5,203 nucleotides of DNA from contig JAPUJX010000096.1 of assembly GCA_027295975.1 (NCBI GenBank), positions 1 to 5,203 of the forward strand. The letters run 5' to 3'. Under the pieces are notes generated by a model, which was not told the origin of the DNA, did no database searches, and was given only the letters and a program-made list of their open reading frames with translations. The translations under genes were made by a program, and so were the position numbers. How positions within the stretch are numbered: position 1 is the stretch's first letter; every line of letters starts with the position of its first letter. Below are positions 1 through 5,203 of this stretch, piece by piece. This DNA comes from Gammaproteobacteria bacterium. GTDB taxonomy: Bacteria; Pseudomonadota; Gammaproteobacteria; Pseudomonadales; Azotimanducaceae.

Positions 1-142
1 CATCGGTCAGCCGGAGGAGCGGGAAGACGAGATGCTCGATCTGAATCCGGAACGCCACCAGAATTCGCGGCTGTCCTGTCAGATTCCCGTACGCGACGAG
101 TTGGAAGGTCTGATTGTTCGGGTCCCCGAGTTTCAGATGTAA
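1..142 (+). CDS. [2Fe-2S] ferredoxin, adrenodoxin/putidaredoxin type (3' end only)
   Basis: This is the C-terminal 46 residues of a gene that begins outside the window; the reading frame starts at base 2 and ends with TAA at 140-142. The fragment reads IGQPEEREDEMLD, then NSRLSCQI, then a DELEGLIVRVPEF-like end. The RLSCQI segment is the hallmark of vertebrate-type/putidaredoxin-type ferredoxins and its cysteine is the fourth ligand of the [2Fe-2S] cluster; the E-x-x-x-ML segment before it and the ExLxGLxVxVP tail are also typical. The other three cysteines lie upstream and cannot be checked. Such ferredoxins are soluble one-electron carriers between an FAD-dependent ferredoxin reductase and a class I bacterial P450. 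The CYP153 gene begins 58 nt downstream on the same strand, so I infer that this is its redox partner in the same operon. No reductase gene is visible; it may lie upstream. Confidence 0.88.
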   Translation, partial: IGQPEEREDEMLDLNPERHQNSRLSCQIPVRDELEGLIVRVPEFQM

Positions 143-189
143 TGATGTACAAATCCGCCCGATGCCCTGGTCGTCCGGTATTAGTTGAG

Positions 190-195
190 GGAGGT
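190..195 (+). promoter_or_regulatory. Strong ribosome binding site deciding the TTG start of the P450
   Basis: GGAGGT, a full match to the anti-Shine-Dalgarno core, ends 5 nt before the TTG at 201. An in-frame TAA at 195-197 excludes any start further upstream, and no ATG or GTG lies close by in frame. The strong site probably compensates for the weak TTG initiation codon. Confidence 0.82.
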
Positions 196-200
196 AACTT

Positions 201-1448
201 TTGAGCGACTCCAACACCGATTCAAGCGCGTTGATAGACCCCGACCCGTACTCTATCCCCCTCGATGAGATCGATGTTTCCCGAAGAGAGCTTTTCGAGC
301 ACAACACTTTCGAGAAGTACTTCGAACGATTGCGCAAAGAAGATCCCGTGCACTTTTGTGCAGAGAGTGAGTTCGGACCCTATTGGTCGGTGACCAGATA
401 CAACGACATCATGATGGTCGAAAAGAACCACAAGGTTTTTTCCTCCGATGGTGGTATCACAATCGATGATCAGGACGAGGATTTCGAGCTCCCGATGTTC
501 ATCGCCATGGACCCGCCTAAACACGACAGGCAACGCATGACGGTCACGCCAGTCGTAGCGCCGCAGAATCTCGTTAATCTCGAGGGTACGATCCGCGAAC
601 GGGTCAAGGCCATTCTCGATTCGCTGCCGACCGAAGAGACGTTCAACTGGGTGGATCGCGTGTCCATCGAGCTGACGACCCAGATGCTTGCTACGCTGTT
701 CGATTTCCCGTTCGAAGATCGACACAAGTTGACGCGCTGGTCGGATGTGGCGACGGCGGACGAGCAGTCGGGTGTCATCGAATCCGAGGAGCAGCGCCGT
801 GAGGAGCTATTGGAGTGTCTGGCGTATTTCACTGAGTTGTGGAACCAACGGGTCAACGCGGAACCCGGCAACGATCTCATCTCGATGTTGGCCCATGGCG
901 AGTCCACGCGAAACATGGAGCCCATGGAGTATCTCGGAAACCTCATCCTGCTCATCGTGGGCGGCAACGACACCACGCGAAATTCCATAAGCGGGGGAGT
1001 CCTCGCGCTCAACGAATACCCGGATGAGTATCAGAAGCTGCGCGACGACCACTCGCTGATTCCCAATATGGTGTCGGAAATCATTCGCTGGCAGACCCCG
1101 TTGGCGCATATGCGCCGGCGCGCCCTGGAAGATACCGAGCTTGGGGGTAAGCTGATCAAAAAAGGTGACAAAGTGGTGATGTGGTACGTGTCCGGTAATC
1201 GCGACGAAGAAGTCATCCACCGGGCCAACGAATTCATCATCGATCGGCCAAACGCTCGTCGTCATCTGTCTTTCGGTTTTGGCATTCACCGATGTATGGG
1301 CAATCGTCTTGCCGAGATGCAGCTGCGCATCGTGTGGGAGGAGATCCTGCAACGTTTCCACACCGTGGAGGTAGTAGGTGAGCCGGTGCGTATACGATCG
1401 TCTTTTGTGAAGGGTTTTTCGGATCTGCCCGTGAGATTACACGCCTGA
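201..1448 (+). CDS. CYP153: Cytochrome P450, CYP153 family (alkane / fatty acid terminal hydroxylase)
   Basis: This is a complete soluble class I P450 of 415 residues, close to the usual CYP153 length of about 420, with no N-terminal membrane anchor. Visible landmarks are: [11 protein letters not shown] at 55-65; the C-helix region [10 protein letters not shown] at 103-112; the I-helix oxygen-activation motif GGNDTTRN at 254-261; the K-helix ExxR at E293-R296 followed by [10 protein letters not shown]; and the heme loop [10 protein letters not shown] at 358-367, with Cys365 as the thiolate ligand, followed by NRLAEMQLR. The I-helix, [10 protein letters not shown] and NRLAEMQLR combination is what I recognise as CYP153. 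Known members hydroxylate the terminal methyl group of medium-chain n-alkanes, and some act on fatty acids, cycloalkanes or limonene, using electrons from NADH via ferredoxin reductase and ferredoxin. The ferredoxin gene immediately upstream fits this. Initiation is at TTG behind a strong ribosome binding site. The substrate range cannot be read from the sequence. No disruption is seen. Confidence 0.93.
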   Translation: MSDSNTDSSALIDPDPYSIPLDEIDVSRRELFEHNTFEKYFERLRKEDPVHFCAESEFGPYWSVTRYNDIMMVEKNHKVFSSDGGITIDDQDEDFELPMFIAMDPPKHDRQRMTVTPVVAPQNLVNLEGTIRERVKAILDSLPTEETFNWVDRVSIELTTQMLATLFDFPFEDRHKLTRWSDVATADEQSGVIESEEQRREELLECLAYFTELWNQRVNAEPGNDLISMLAHGESTRNMEPMEYLGNLILLIVGGNDTTRNSISGGVLALNEYPDEYQKLRDDHSLIPNMVSEIIRWQTPLAHMRRRALEDTELGGKLIKKGDKVVMWYVSGNRDEEVIHRANEFIIDRPNARRHLSFGFGIHRCMGNRLAEMQLRIVWEEILQRFHTVEVVGEPVRIRSSFVKGFSDLPVRLHA

Positions 1449-1450
1449 AT

Positions 1451-1477
1451 CCGGAACCGTCTCAGTTTCCGGTCCGG
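1451..1477 (+). terminator. GC-rich stem-loop just after the P450 stop, possible transcript 3' end
   Basis: CCGG (1451-1454) pairs with CCGG (1474-1477), and ACCG (1456-1459) pairs with CGGT (1470-1473). This gives an eight-pair stem, seven pairs being G-C, with one bulged A at 1455 and a ten-nt loop. It begins 3 nt after the CYP153 stop codon. No T-tract follows, so it is not a textbook intrinsic terminator; it could be a transcript-end stabiliser or a Rho-dependent end. Functional assignment is an inference. Confidence 0.35.
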
Positions 1478-1536
1478 TATGGGGTTGCGTTCTGGTTGCG
1501 CCGGAATCTGCCCCAACGCTTGTTAGAAAAAAATGT

Positions 1537-1555
1537 TTATAATTCAAGGTTATAA
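1537..1555. promoter_or_regulatory. AT-rich dyad TTATAA-N7-TTATAA, candidate operator
   Basis: Two identical TTATAA blocks (1537-1542 and 1550-1555) are separated by 7 bp. Each block is itself a palindrome, so the whole is both a direct and an inverted repeat. Their centres are 13 bp apart, somewhat more than one helical turn. The dyad sits 48 nt upstream of the pccB start and overlaps the TATAAT hexamer, as expected for a repressor site controlling pccBA. It matches no regulator consensus that I can name. AT-rich palindromes also occur by chance, so confidence is modest. Confidence 0.35.
1538..1543 (+). promoter_or_regulatory. Candidate -10 element of a pccBA promoter
   Basis: TATAAT is a perfect sigma-70 -10 hexamer in a conspicuously AT-rich patch (about 1520-1563, including a run of seven A at 1527-1533) within otherwise GC-rich DNA. 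With a 17-bp spacer the -35 position reads AACGCT (1515-1520), which is poor; the better hexamer TTGTTA (1520-1525) is only 12 bp away, too close for standard spacing. If this is a promoter it probably needs an activator or relies on the A-rich upstream tract. It would make pccBA a separate transcription unit, consistent with the 154-nt gap after the P450. Confidence 0.42.
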
Positions 1556-1592
1556 GAACGATATCTGGAATCTGGTGAACATCTACCTCGGC

Positions 1593-1598
1593 GGGGAG
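1593..1598 (+). promoter_or_regulatory. Ribosome binding site for the GTG start of pccB
   Basis: GGGGAG ends 4 nt before the GTG at 1603, a slightly short but usable spacing. An in-frame TGA at 1576-1578 and the absence of any other start codon between it and 1603 leave this GTG as the first possible start. The resulting N-terminus ([12 protein letters not shown]) matches the usual start of PccB proteins. Confidence 0.7.
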
Positions 1599-1602
1599 TT
1601 AC

Positions 1603-3135
1603 GTGCAAGACATTATTGAGCAACTGCGCGCAAAGCAGACGGCGGCCAGACTCGGTGGCGGTGAACGTCGAATCGAACAGCAGCATCTGAAGGGCAAGCT
1701 CACCGCGCGGGAGCGCCTGGCTCTCCTGCTGGACGATGGCAGCTTCGAGGAACTCGACATGTTTGTCGAACATCGGTGTTTCGATTTTGATATGGCCGAC
1801 CGGAAGATACCCGGAGATGGAGTCGTTACCGGTTACGGAACGATCAACGGCCGATTGGTGTTCGTCTACAGCCAGGACTTTACCGTTTTCGGGGGTTCGT
1901 TGTCGGAAGCCCATGCCGAGAAGATCTGCAAAATCATGGATCAGGCGATGAAGGTGGGCGCACCGGTCATCGGCTTGAGTGATTCGGGTGGTGCACGGAT
2001 TCAAGAGGGTGTTGCATCGATGGGTGCTTACGCGGAGATCTTCCAGCGTAACGTGTTGGCGTCGGGGGTGATTCCACAGATTTCGGTCATTATGGGTCCC
2101 TGTGCGGGGGGCGCGGTTTATAGCCCGGCCATGACGGATTTCATCTTCATGGTGCGCGATAGCTCTTACATGTTCGTCACCGGGCCGGATGTCGTCAAGA
2201 CGGTCACTCAGGAGGTGGTGACGCCGGAAGAACTCGGTGGGGCGTCGGTGCACAGCTCAAAGTCGGGGGTTGCCGACCTGGCATTTGAAAACGATGTCGA
2301 AGCCTTGTTGATGACCCGGAAGTTCTTCGACTTCCTGCCAACCAACAACCGCGAAAAACCGCCGCGCTGGCCCAGCGACGACCCCGGCTCCAGAGAAGAG
2401 CCTTCCCTCGACACCATTGTGCCGGACGATCCGGCTCACCCCTATGACATCAAAGAAATCATCGTGAAGGTTGCCGACGAACGGAACTTCTTCGAGGTAC
2501 AACCGGACTACGCCCGCAACATAGTTATCGGTTTCATTCGTCTGCAGGGTTGTACAGTTGGCGTGGTCGCCAGTCAGCCCGCCGTGCTCGCGGGTTGTCT
2601 CGACATCAACTCTTCCAGGAAAGGCGCGCGGTTCGTGCGTTTCTGCGATGCGTTCAACATCCCCATATTCACCCTTGTGGACGTACCCGGATTCATGCCG
2701 GGCACCGCTCAGGAACACGGCGGAATCATTCAACAGGGGGCCAAGCTGCTTTATGCTTATGCCGAGTGTACGGTACCCAAGGTGACCTTGATCACCCGCA
2801 AGGGTTACGGCGGCGCCTACGACGTGATGGCTTCCAAACACCTTCGCGGTGACTTGAATTTTGCCTGGCCGACTGCGGAGATAGCGGTCATGGGCGCCAA
2901 GGGAGCGGTTGAGATCATCTTTCGTAAAGACATTGGCGATGATCAGAAAATCGCTGCTCGAACCGATGAGTATCAGGAGAAGTTCGCCAACCCGTTTATT
3001 GCGGCAAGCCGCGGTTACATCGACGATATCGTCAGGCCGAGAGATACAAGGGAACGTGTGTGCCGGGCGTTTGCCATGCTGCGCGACAAGAAACTGGAAA
3101 ATCCGTGGCGTAAACACGGCAACATTCCACTTTAG
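1603..3135 (+). CDS. pccB: Propionyl-CoA carboxylase, beta (carboxyltransferase) subunit
   Basis: This 510-residue protein is the normal length for PccB. It transfers the carboxyl group from carboxybiotin on PccA to propionyl-CoA, giving (S)-methylmalonyl-CoA; the family forms a cytoplasmic alpha6-beta6 enzyme with a beta6 core. Two crotonase-fold halves are visible, roughly 1-255 and 256-510. The N-half has [13 protein letters not shown] (32-44), [11 protein letters not shown] (126-136) and the first oxyanion-hole loop [12 protein letters not shown] (165-176). The C-half has [14 protein letters not shown] (358-371) and the second oxyanion-hole loop [10 protein letters not shown] (400-409). 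Asp407 in that loop appears equivalent to the aspartate that favours propionyl-CoA in actinobacterial PccB; this equivalence is from memory. Family resemblance favours propionyl-CoA over acetyl- or methylcrotonyl-CoA, as methylcrotonyl beta subunits are longer and differ in these loops. The gene starts at GTG, and pccA follows 15 nt after its stop. Confidence 0.93.
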   Translation: MQDIIEQLRAKQTAARLGGGERRIEQQHLKGKLTARERLALLLDDGSFEELDMFVEHRCFDFDMADRKIPGDGVVTGYGTINGRLVFVYSQDFTVFGGSLSEAHAEKICKIMDQAMKVGAPVIGLSDSGGARIQEGVASMGAYAEIFQRNVLASGVIPQISVIMGPCAGGAVYSPAMTDFIFMVRDSSYMFVTGPDVVKTVTQEVVTPEELGGASVHSSKSGVADLAFENDVEALLMTRKFFDFLPTNNREKPPRWPSDDPGSREEPSLDTIVPDDPAHPYDIKEIIVKVADERNFFEVQPDYARNIVIGFIRLQGCTVGVVASQPAVLAGCLDINSSRKGARFVRFCDAFNIPIFTLVDVPGFMPGTAQEHGGIIQQGAKLLYAYAECTVPKVTLITRKGYGGAYDVMASKHLRGDLNFAWPTAEIAVMGAKGAVEIIFRKDIGDDQKIAARTDEYQEKFANPFIAASRGYIDDIVRPRDTRERVCRAFAMLRDKKLENPWRKHGNIPL

Positions 3136-3150
3136 GCGCAGGCTTCAAGG

Positions 3151-5136
3151 ATGTTCGAAAAAATACTGATTGCGAACCGGGGTGAGATCGCTTGTCGGGT
3201 GATTCGCACGGCCCGGCGGATGGGTATCAAAACCGTGGCGGTCTACTCCGACCCCGACCGGCAGGCGCTACACGTGAGAATGGCCGACGAAGCGGTGCGC
3301 ATTGGTGGTGCTGCGTCCTCCGACAGTTATCTGCGAATCGATCGAATTCTGGCCGCCTGTCAGGGGTCGGGCGCTCAGGCGGTTCACCCGGGGTACGGAT
3401 TTCTCTCGGAAAATGCGGAGTTTGCCGGAACCCTCGACGAAGCGGGCATCGTCTTCATAGGACCAGGCACCGAAGCAATTACCAGCATGGGTGACAAGAT
3501 CACGTCCAAACGAATAGCGGGCGAAGCTGGCGTCAATACCATTCCCGGTTACACCGATGTCATCGCCGATGGGGACCATGCCGTCAAAATCGCCACCGAG
3601 ATCGGTTATCCCGTCATGCTGAAAGCCAGTGCCGGCGGTGGCGGCAAGGGAATGCGTGTCGTCACGAACGACGCAGAATGTCGGGATGGATTCGAACGCG
3701 CGACCAACGAGGCGCGTTCGAGTTTTGGCGATGATCGGATGTTTGCCGAGAAGTTCATCGATCAGCCGCGGCATATCGAGATCCAGCTGATTGCGGATGG
3801 ACAGGGTAACGTCGTTTATCTCGGCGAACGCGAGTGTTCCATCCAGCGCCGCCACCAGAAGGTTATCGAGGAGGCTCCTTCACCGTTTGTGGATGATGTT
3901 ATCCGCAAGGCCATGGGAGCGCAGGCCGTGGCGCTTGCCAGGGCGGTCGACTACACCTCGGCCGGTACCGTGGAGTTTATCGTCGATGCCGACGGGAATT
4001 TCTATTTCCTCGAAATGAACACCCGTCTACAAGTCGAGCACCCCGTGACGGAACTTGTTACAGGCCAGGATCTGGTGGAATTGATGATTCGCGTCGCGGC
4101 GGGGGAGAAGCTGCCGATCAAGCAGGAAGACGTCGCCATTAAAGGCTGGGCAATAGAATGTCGCGTGTATGCCGAGGATCCCTTCCGTGATTTCCTGCCT
4201 TCCATCGGCCGCCTCGTGCGCTACTCGGCGCCCGCTGAAAGCGCAAATGTGCGTGTTGACACCGGTGTCGAGGAGGGTGGCGAGGTATCGATATATTACG
4301 ACCCGATGATCTCAAAGCTGATCAGTTACGGGGAGAATCGAAACGAAGCCATCAATTTCATGGCGGGAGCGTTGGACCGCTATTATATCCGGGGTGTGAC
4401 CCACAACATCGGCTTTCTGAACGCGGTGATCATGCACCCGCGTTTCCGCGAAGGCCGTCTCTCCACCAGTTTCATCGCGGATGAATATCCGAACGGTTTT
4501 CATCCGGGTGACGTTCCTCACAGCGACCCCATGGTCCCGATTGTCGTTGCCGCGGTGATTCATCGGCGATTTGTGGATCGTAGCGCGGACATGACGGGTC
4601 AGATTCGTCGCTTCGAACGAAAGATCGGTGATGACTGGGTGGTAATGCTGGATGGAGAACAATTTCCGGTGACCGTGTGTTCCGTTGCCGATGGCTTTGA
4701 GGTGATTCATGGAGAGTCGGTGTATCGGATTACCACCGACTGGCGGTTCGGCGAGCCGTTGATCGATGCGGAGGTCAACGGGCACCCGGTGTGTTTACAA
4801 GTTGATGTCAACGGCCCGGGTTACCGGATGTTCTTCCAGGGTGCGGAACGAAACCTGTTGATCGTTACGCCGACCGCGGCGGAACTTTCCAGGCATATGC
4901 TGAAAAAGGCAAAACCCGATGTGGGACCTTATCTGCGCTCGCCAATGCCGGGCCTGCTGATTCGCCTGAACGTGGCTGAAGGCGACGAGGTGAAGGCCGG
5001 TGAGGAGCTAGGGGTCGTGGAGGCGATGAAGATGGAAAATAGTCTCCGTGCCCTGGAGGACGCGAAGATCGCTAGGATTCTCGTGGCCGAGGGGGATAGC
5101 CTTGCCGTGGATCAACTGATAATCGAATTCGAGTGA
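3151..5136 (+). CDS. pccA: Propionyl-CoA carboxylase, alpha subunit (biotin carboxylase + BT domain + biotin carrier)
   Basis: This 661-residue protein has the normal PccA length. It carboxylates its own biotin using ATP and bicarbonate and presents it to PccB. Domains in order: the biotin carboxylase N-terminal part opens with KILIANRGEIACR (4-16) and HPGYGFLSEN (79-88); the ATP-grasp part has glycine-rich GGGGKGM (162-168), RRHQKVIEEAP (233-243) and EMNTRLQVEHPVTE (288-301), with E288, N290, R292 and E296 in place; the C-terminal lobe has ECRVYAEDP (336-344), R338 being the family's catalytic arginine. A less conserved stretch at about 460-590 corresponds to the BT domain that docks on PccB. 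The biotin carrier domain runs from SPMPGLL (597-603) to the end, with EAMKMEN (624-630); Lys627, 34 residues from the C-terminus, is the biotinylated residue. AGG at 3140-3142 gives the better-spaced ribosome binding site; the AAGG touching the ATG is too close. Methylcrotonyl-CoA carboxylase alpha is similar overall, but the pccB partner favours propionyl-CoA. Confidence 0.92.
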   Translation: MFEKILIANRGEIACRVIRTARRMGIKTVAVYSDPDRQALHVRMADEAVRIGGAASSDSYLRIDRILAACQGSGAQAVHPGYGFLSENAEFAGTLDEAGIVFIGPGTEAITSMGDKITSKRIAGEAGVNTIPGYTDVIADGDHAVKIATEIGYPVMLKASAGGGGKGMRVVTNDAECRDGFERATNEARSSFGDDRMFAEKFIDQPRHIEIQLIADGQGNVVYLGERECSIQRRHQKVIEEAPSPFVDDVIRKAMGAQAVALARAVDYTSAGTVEFIVDADGNFYFLEMNTRLQVEHPVTELVTGQDLVELMIRVAAGEKLPIKQEDVAIKGWAIECRVYAEDPFRDFLPSIGRLVRYSAPAESANVRVDTGVEEGGEVSIYYDPMISKLISYGENRNEAINFMAGALDRYYIRGVTHNIGFLNAVIMHPRFREGRLSTSFIADEYPNGFHPGDVPHSDPMVPIVVAAVIHRRFVDRSADMTGQIRRFERKIGDDWVVMLDGEQFPVTVCSVADGFEVIHGESVYRITTDWRFGEPLIDAEVNGHPVCLQVDVNGPGYRMFFQGAERNLLIVTPTAAELSRHMLKKAKPDVGPYLRSPMPGLLIRLNVAEGDEVKAGEELGVVEAMKMENSLRALEDAKIARILVAEGDSLAVDQLIIEFE

Positions 5137-5146
5137 TCCGGTTACC

Positions 5147-5163
5147 GCTGGGCTGCGCTCAGC
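5147..5163. terminator. Short hairpin between the convergent pccA and epimerase genes
   Basis: GCTGGGC (5147-5153) pairs with GCTCAGC (5157-5163) around a TGC loop, giving seven pairs including one G-T wobble when read from the plus strand. It lies 10 nt after the pccA stop and its right arm covers the stop codon of the minus-strand gene. A shared terminator at a convergent junction is plausible, but there is no clear T-tract on either strand. Confidence 0.35.
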
Positions 5164-5203
5164 TCGCAACTTCTTCGAGTTCGATCAACGTTCCACAGAA
5201 GTC
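5159..5203 (-). CDS. mce: Probable methylmalonyl-CoA epimerase, C-terminal end only
   Basis: Read on the minus strand from the window edge, the frame gives DFCGTLIELEEVAS followed by TGA (complement of 5159-5161). Methylmalonyl-CoA epimerases of the VOC (glyoxalase/dioxygenase) superfamily typically end in a segment of the form HPK-D/S-x-x-G-x-L-x-E-L-x-Q/E, in which the first glutamate is a metal ligand; the fragment fits that ending. The enzyme interconverts (S)- and (R)-methylmalonyl-CoA in the cytoplasm and acts directly after propionyl-CoA carboxylase, so its position beside pccBA supports the call. Only 14 residues are visible, so another VOC-family protein cannot be excluded. It is convergent with pccA, so it is not in the same operon. 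Confidence 0.68.
   Translation of the reverse strand, partial: DFCGTLIELEEVAS

Larger units (their letters stand above)
1501..1574. repeat. Imperfect 10-bp direct repeat flanking the AT-rich island before pccB
   Basis: CCGGAATCTG at 1501-1510 and CTGGAATCTG at 1565-1574 differ at one position and lie 64 bp apart, on either side of the AT-rich island carrying the TATAAT hexamer. A pair this short could arise by chance; paired regulator half-sites are the only functional reading I can suggest. Confidence 0.25.

Noticed and set aside
807..1361. Minus-strand open frames (up to 184 codons) opposite the P450, including the heme-loop region
   Set aside because: They are antisense to codons fixed by conserved P450 motifs and show no recognisable domain.
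1483..1500. Direct repeat GGTTGCG (1483-1489 and 1494-1500)
   Set aside because: Seven bases at 11-bp spacing in a GC-rich spacer is within chance expectation, and no other copy supports a binding-site array.
1537..2253. Minus-strand open frame (238 codons) overlapping the spacer and the pccB start
   Set aside because: The translation is rich in His and Arg with no family signature and is antisense to conserved pccB codons; it is a shadow frame.
2257..3117. Long minus-strand open frame (286 codons) opposite pccB
   Set aside because: It lies entirely antisense to the highly conserved PccB coding sequence, has no recognisable motif, and is the kind of stop-free shadow expected in GC-rich codons.
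3147..3150. AAGG immediately before the pccA ATG as its ribosome binding site
   Set aside because: It touches the start codon, leaving no spacer; AGG at 3140-3142 has a more realistic 8-nt spacing.
3268..3855. Minus-strand open frame (195 codons) opposite pccA
   Set aside because: It overlaps the conserved biotin carboxylase ATP-grasp coding region on the other strand and has no domain signal.
1..5203. A new mobile, defence or CRISPR system
   Set aside because: There are no transposase, integrase, nuclease or toxin motifs, no spaced repeats and no tRNA-like ends. Almost all of the window is occupied by intact, recognisable metabolic genes.

Overview
The window carries part of a catabolic locus from a bacterium, most likely a proteobacterium (inference from protein style, moderately GC-rich coding sequence and good Shine-Dalgarno sites; a gammaproteobacterium is my best guess, but the window alone does not settle it). 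All four recognisable gene families fit one theme: terminal hydroxylation of alkanes or related aliphatics, and disposal of propionyl-CoA.

Region by region: positions 1-142 hold the 3' end of a [2Fe-2S] ferredoxin gene. After a 58-nt gap with a strong ribosome binding site comes a complete CYP153-family cytochrome P450 (201-1448, TTG start). A 154-nt spacer follows (1449-1602). It contains a GC-rich stem-loop just after the P450 stop and an AT-rich island with a perfect TATAAT hexamer inside a pair of TTATAA blocks. This is probably where one transcription unit ends and the next begins. Then come pccB (1603-3135, GTG start) and pccA (3151-5136), 15 nt apart and clearly co-transcribed, encoding the beta and alpha subunits of propionyl-CoA carboxylase. 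The last 45 nt hold, on the minus strand, the C-terminal end of a probable methylmalonyl-CoA epimerase, converging on pccA with only 22 nt between the two stop codons.

How the genes could work together (inference): the ferredoxin passes electrons to the P450, which omega-hydroxylates an alkane or fatty-acid-like substrate. The alcohol is oxidised to the acid, activated and beta-oxidised. Odd-chain, methyl-branched or very short substrates yield propionyl-CoA, which PccAB carboxylates to (S)-methylmalonyl-CoA. The epimerase converts this to the (R) form used by methylmalonyl-CoA mutase on the way to succinyl-CoA. The ferredoxin reductase and the mutase are not in the window. I see no mobile elements, tRNA/rRNA genes, CRISPR arrays, frameshifts or gene decay. 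The proteins are of ordinary family length with their key residues intact. The gene content is recognisable; what is mildly unusual is the pairing of CYP153 with a complete propionyl-CoA branch and the structured spacer between them.
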